This document shows, piece after piece, positions 63,913 to 64,000 of a stretch of DNA of 64,000 nt; the stretch's first letter is position 1; each line of letters starts with the position of its first letter. Origin of the DNA: Rhodovibrio salinarum DSM 9154 (GTDB lineage: Bacteria > Pseudomonadota > Alphaproteobacteria > Kiloniellales > Rhodovibrionaceae). The translations under genes were made by a program, and so were the position numbers. The DNA lies in the NCBI RefSeq assembly GCF_000515255.1, contig NZ_KI911559.1, positions 1,463,548 to 1,527,547 of the forward strand, given 5' to 3'. The notes beneath the pieces were generated by a model. The model worked only from the letters and a program-made list of their open reading frames with translations. It was not told the DNA's origin and ran no database searches.

Positions 63913-64000
63913 TCTTTTGAGCATTCTGACCGTTAAGCGCCATGGATGACCCGCTATCTCTAACGTGTGGCGATGAGATCGCCTGTAACCGGCGTTGTTT

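Noticed and set aside
63728-63943. 71-codon minus-strand frame at the right end
   Set aside because: It covers the two LysR-type dyads and has no coding features.
63942-64000. Possible plus-strand start codon open to the window edge
   Set aside because: No ribosome site and only 19 codons visible, so it cannot be supported.

Overview
This is a GC-rich (about 65%) chromosomal window, apparently from an alphaproteobacterium and most likely a Rhodospirillales-type one. The clues are a CbbX-type red Rubisco activase, an RHH_4-like ribbon-helix-helix protein, Tat-exported oxidoreductases, an RbsABC-type sugar importer and an EcfG-type stress promoter. No rRNA, tRNA, CRISPR array, prophage or insertion sequence was seen.

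Layout. (1) 1-9 kb: cbbX, small hypothetical genes (one behind a Fur-like palindrome), an RHH regulator, a Tat-exported GMC dehydrogenase with its small subunit, a glyoxalase-fold protein, an enolase-superfamily enzyme and an OpgG/OpgD-type glucan protein with a strong terminator. (2) 9.2-16.1 kb: a 1188-residue beta-helix/RTX protein built for type I secretion, an anti-sigma-like protein, a membrane protein, and an ECF sigma factor followed by a lipoprotein. (3) 16.4-38.9 kb: an exopolysaccharide region with pgi, two peptidoglycan-binding-fold paralogues, galU, an Alg8-like polymerase, an Alg44-like PilZ protein, a UDP-glucose 6-dehydrogenase, a PL14/PL20-like jelly-roll protein, an AlgL-like lyase, a 26-repeat Sel1 lipoprotein, ppsA, algC, and a second AlgL-like lyase of identical length.

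(4) 39.2-52.9 kb: a low-GC LysE-type exporter, then a LacI-regulated sugar-type ABC importer with catabolic enzymes (histidinol-dehydrogenase-like, metallo-beta-lactamase lactonase-like, L-gulonate-3-dehydrogenase-like, two SDRs) and a LysR regulator. Perfect LacI-type operators precede the ATPase gene and the binding-protein gene. (5) 53-64 kb: an IorAB-type molybdenum oxidoreductase, an exported double carboxymuconolactone-decarboxylase protein, a LysR regulator, an MFS exporter, a DUF2255-SDR fusion, an exported cupin, a CPBP membrane protein, an SDR and a cyclophilin-like protein. Five copies of one dyad (YATGA-N7-TCATR) sit only between genes here and look like a local LysR regulon.

Main idea. 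Region 3 carries an alginate-type machine (Alg8, Alg44, Sel1/AlgK-like, AlgL-like). Its precursor genes, however, are pgi, algC, galU and a Ugd-type dehydrogenase, which make UDP-glucuronate; no algD or GDP-mannose gene is visible. This suggests a c-di-GMP-controlled polymer of glucuronate rather than alginate. All functions are inferred from reading the sequence; no database search was run.
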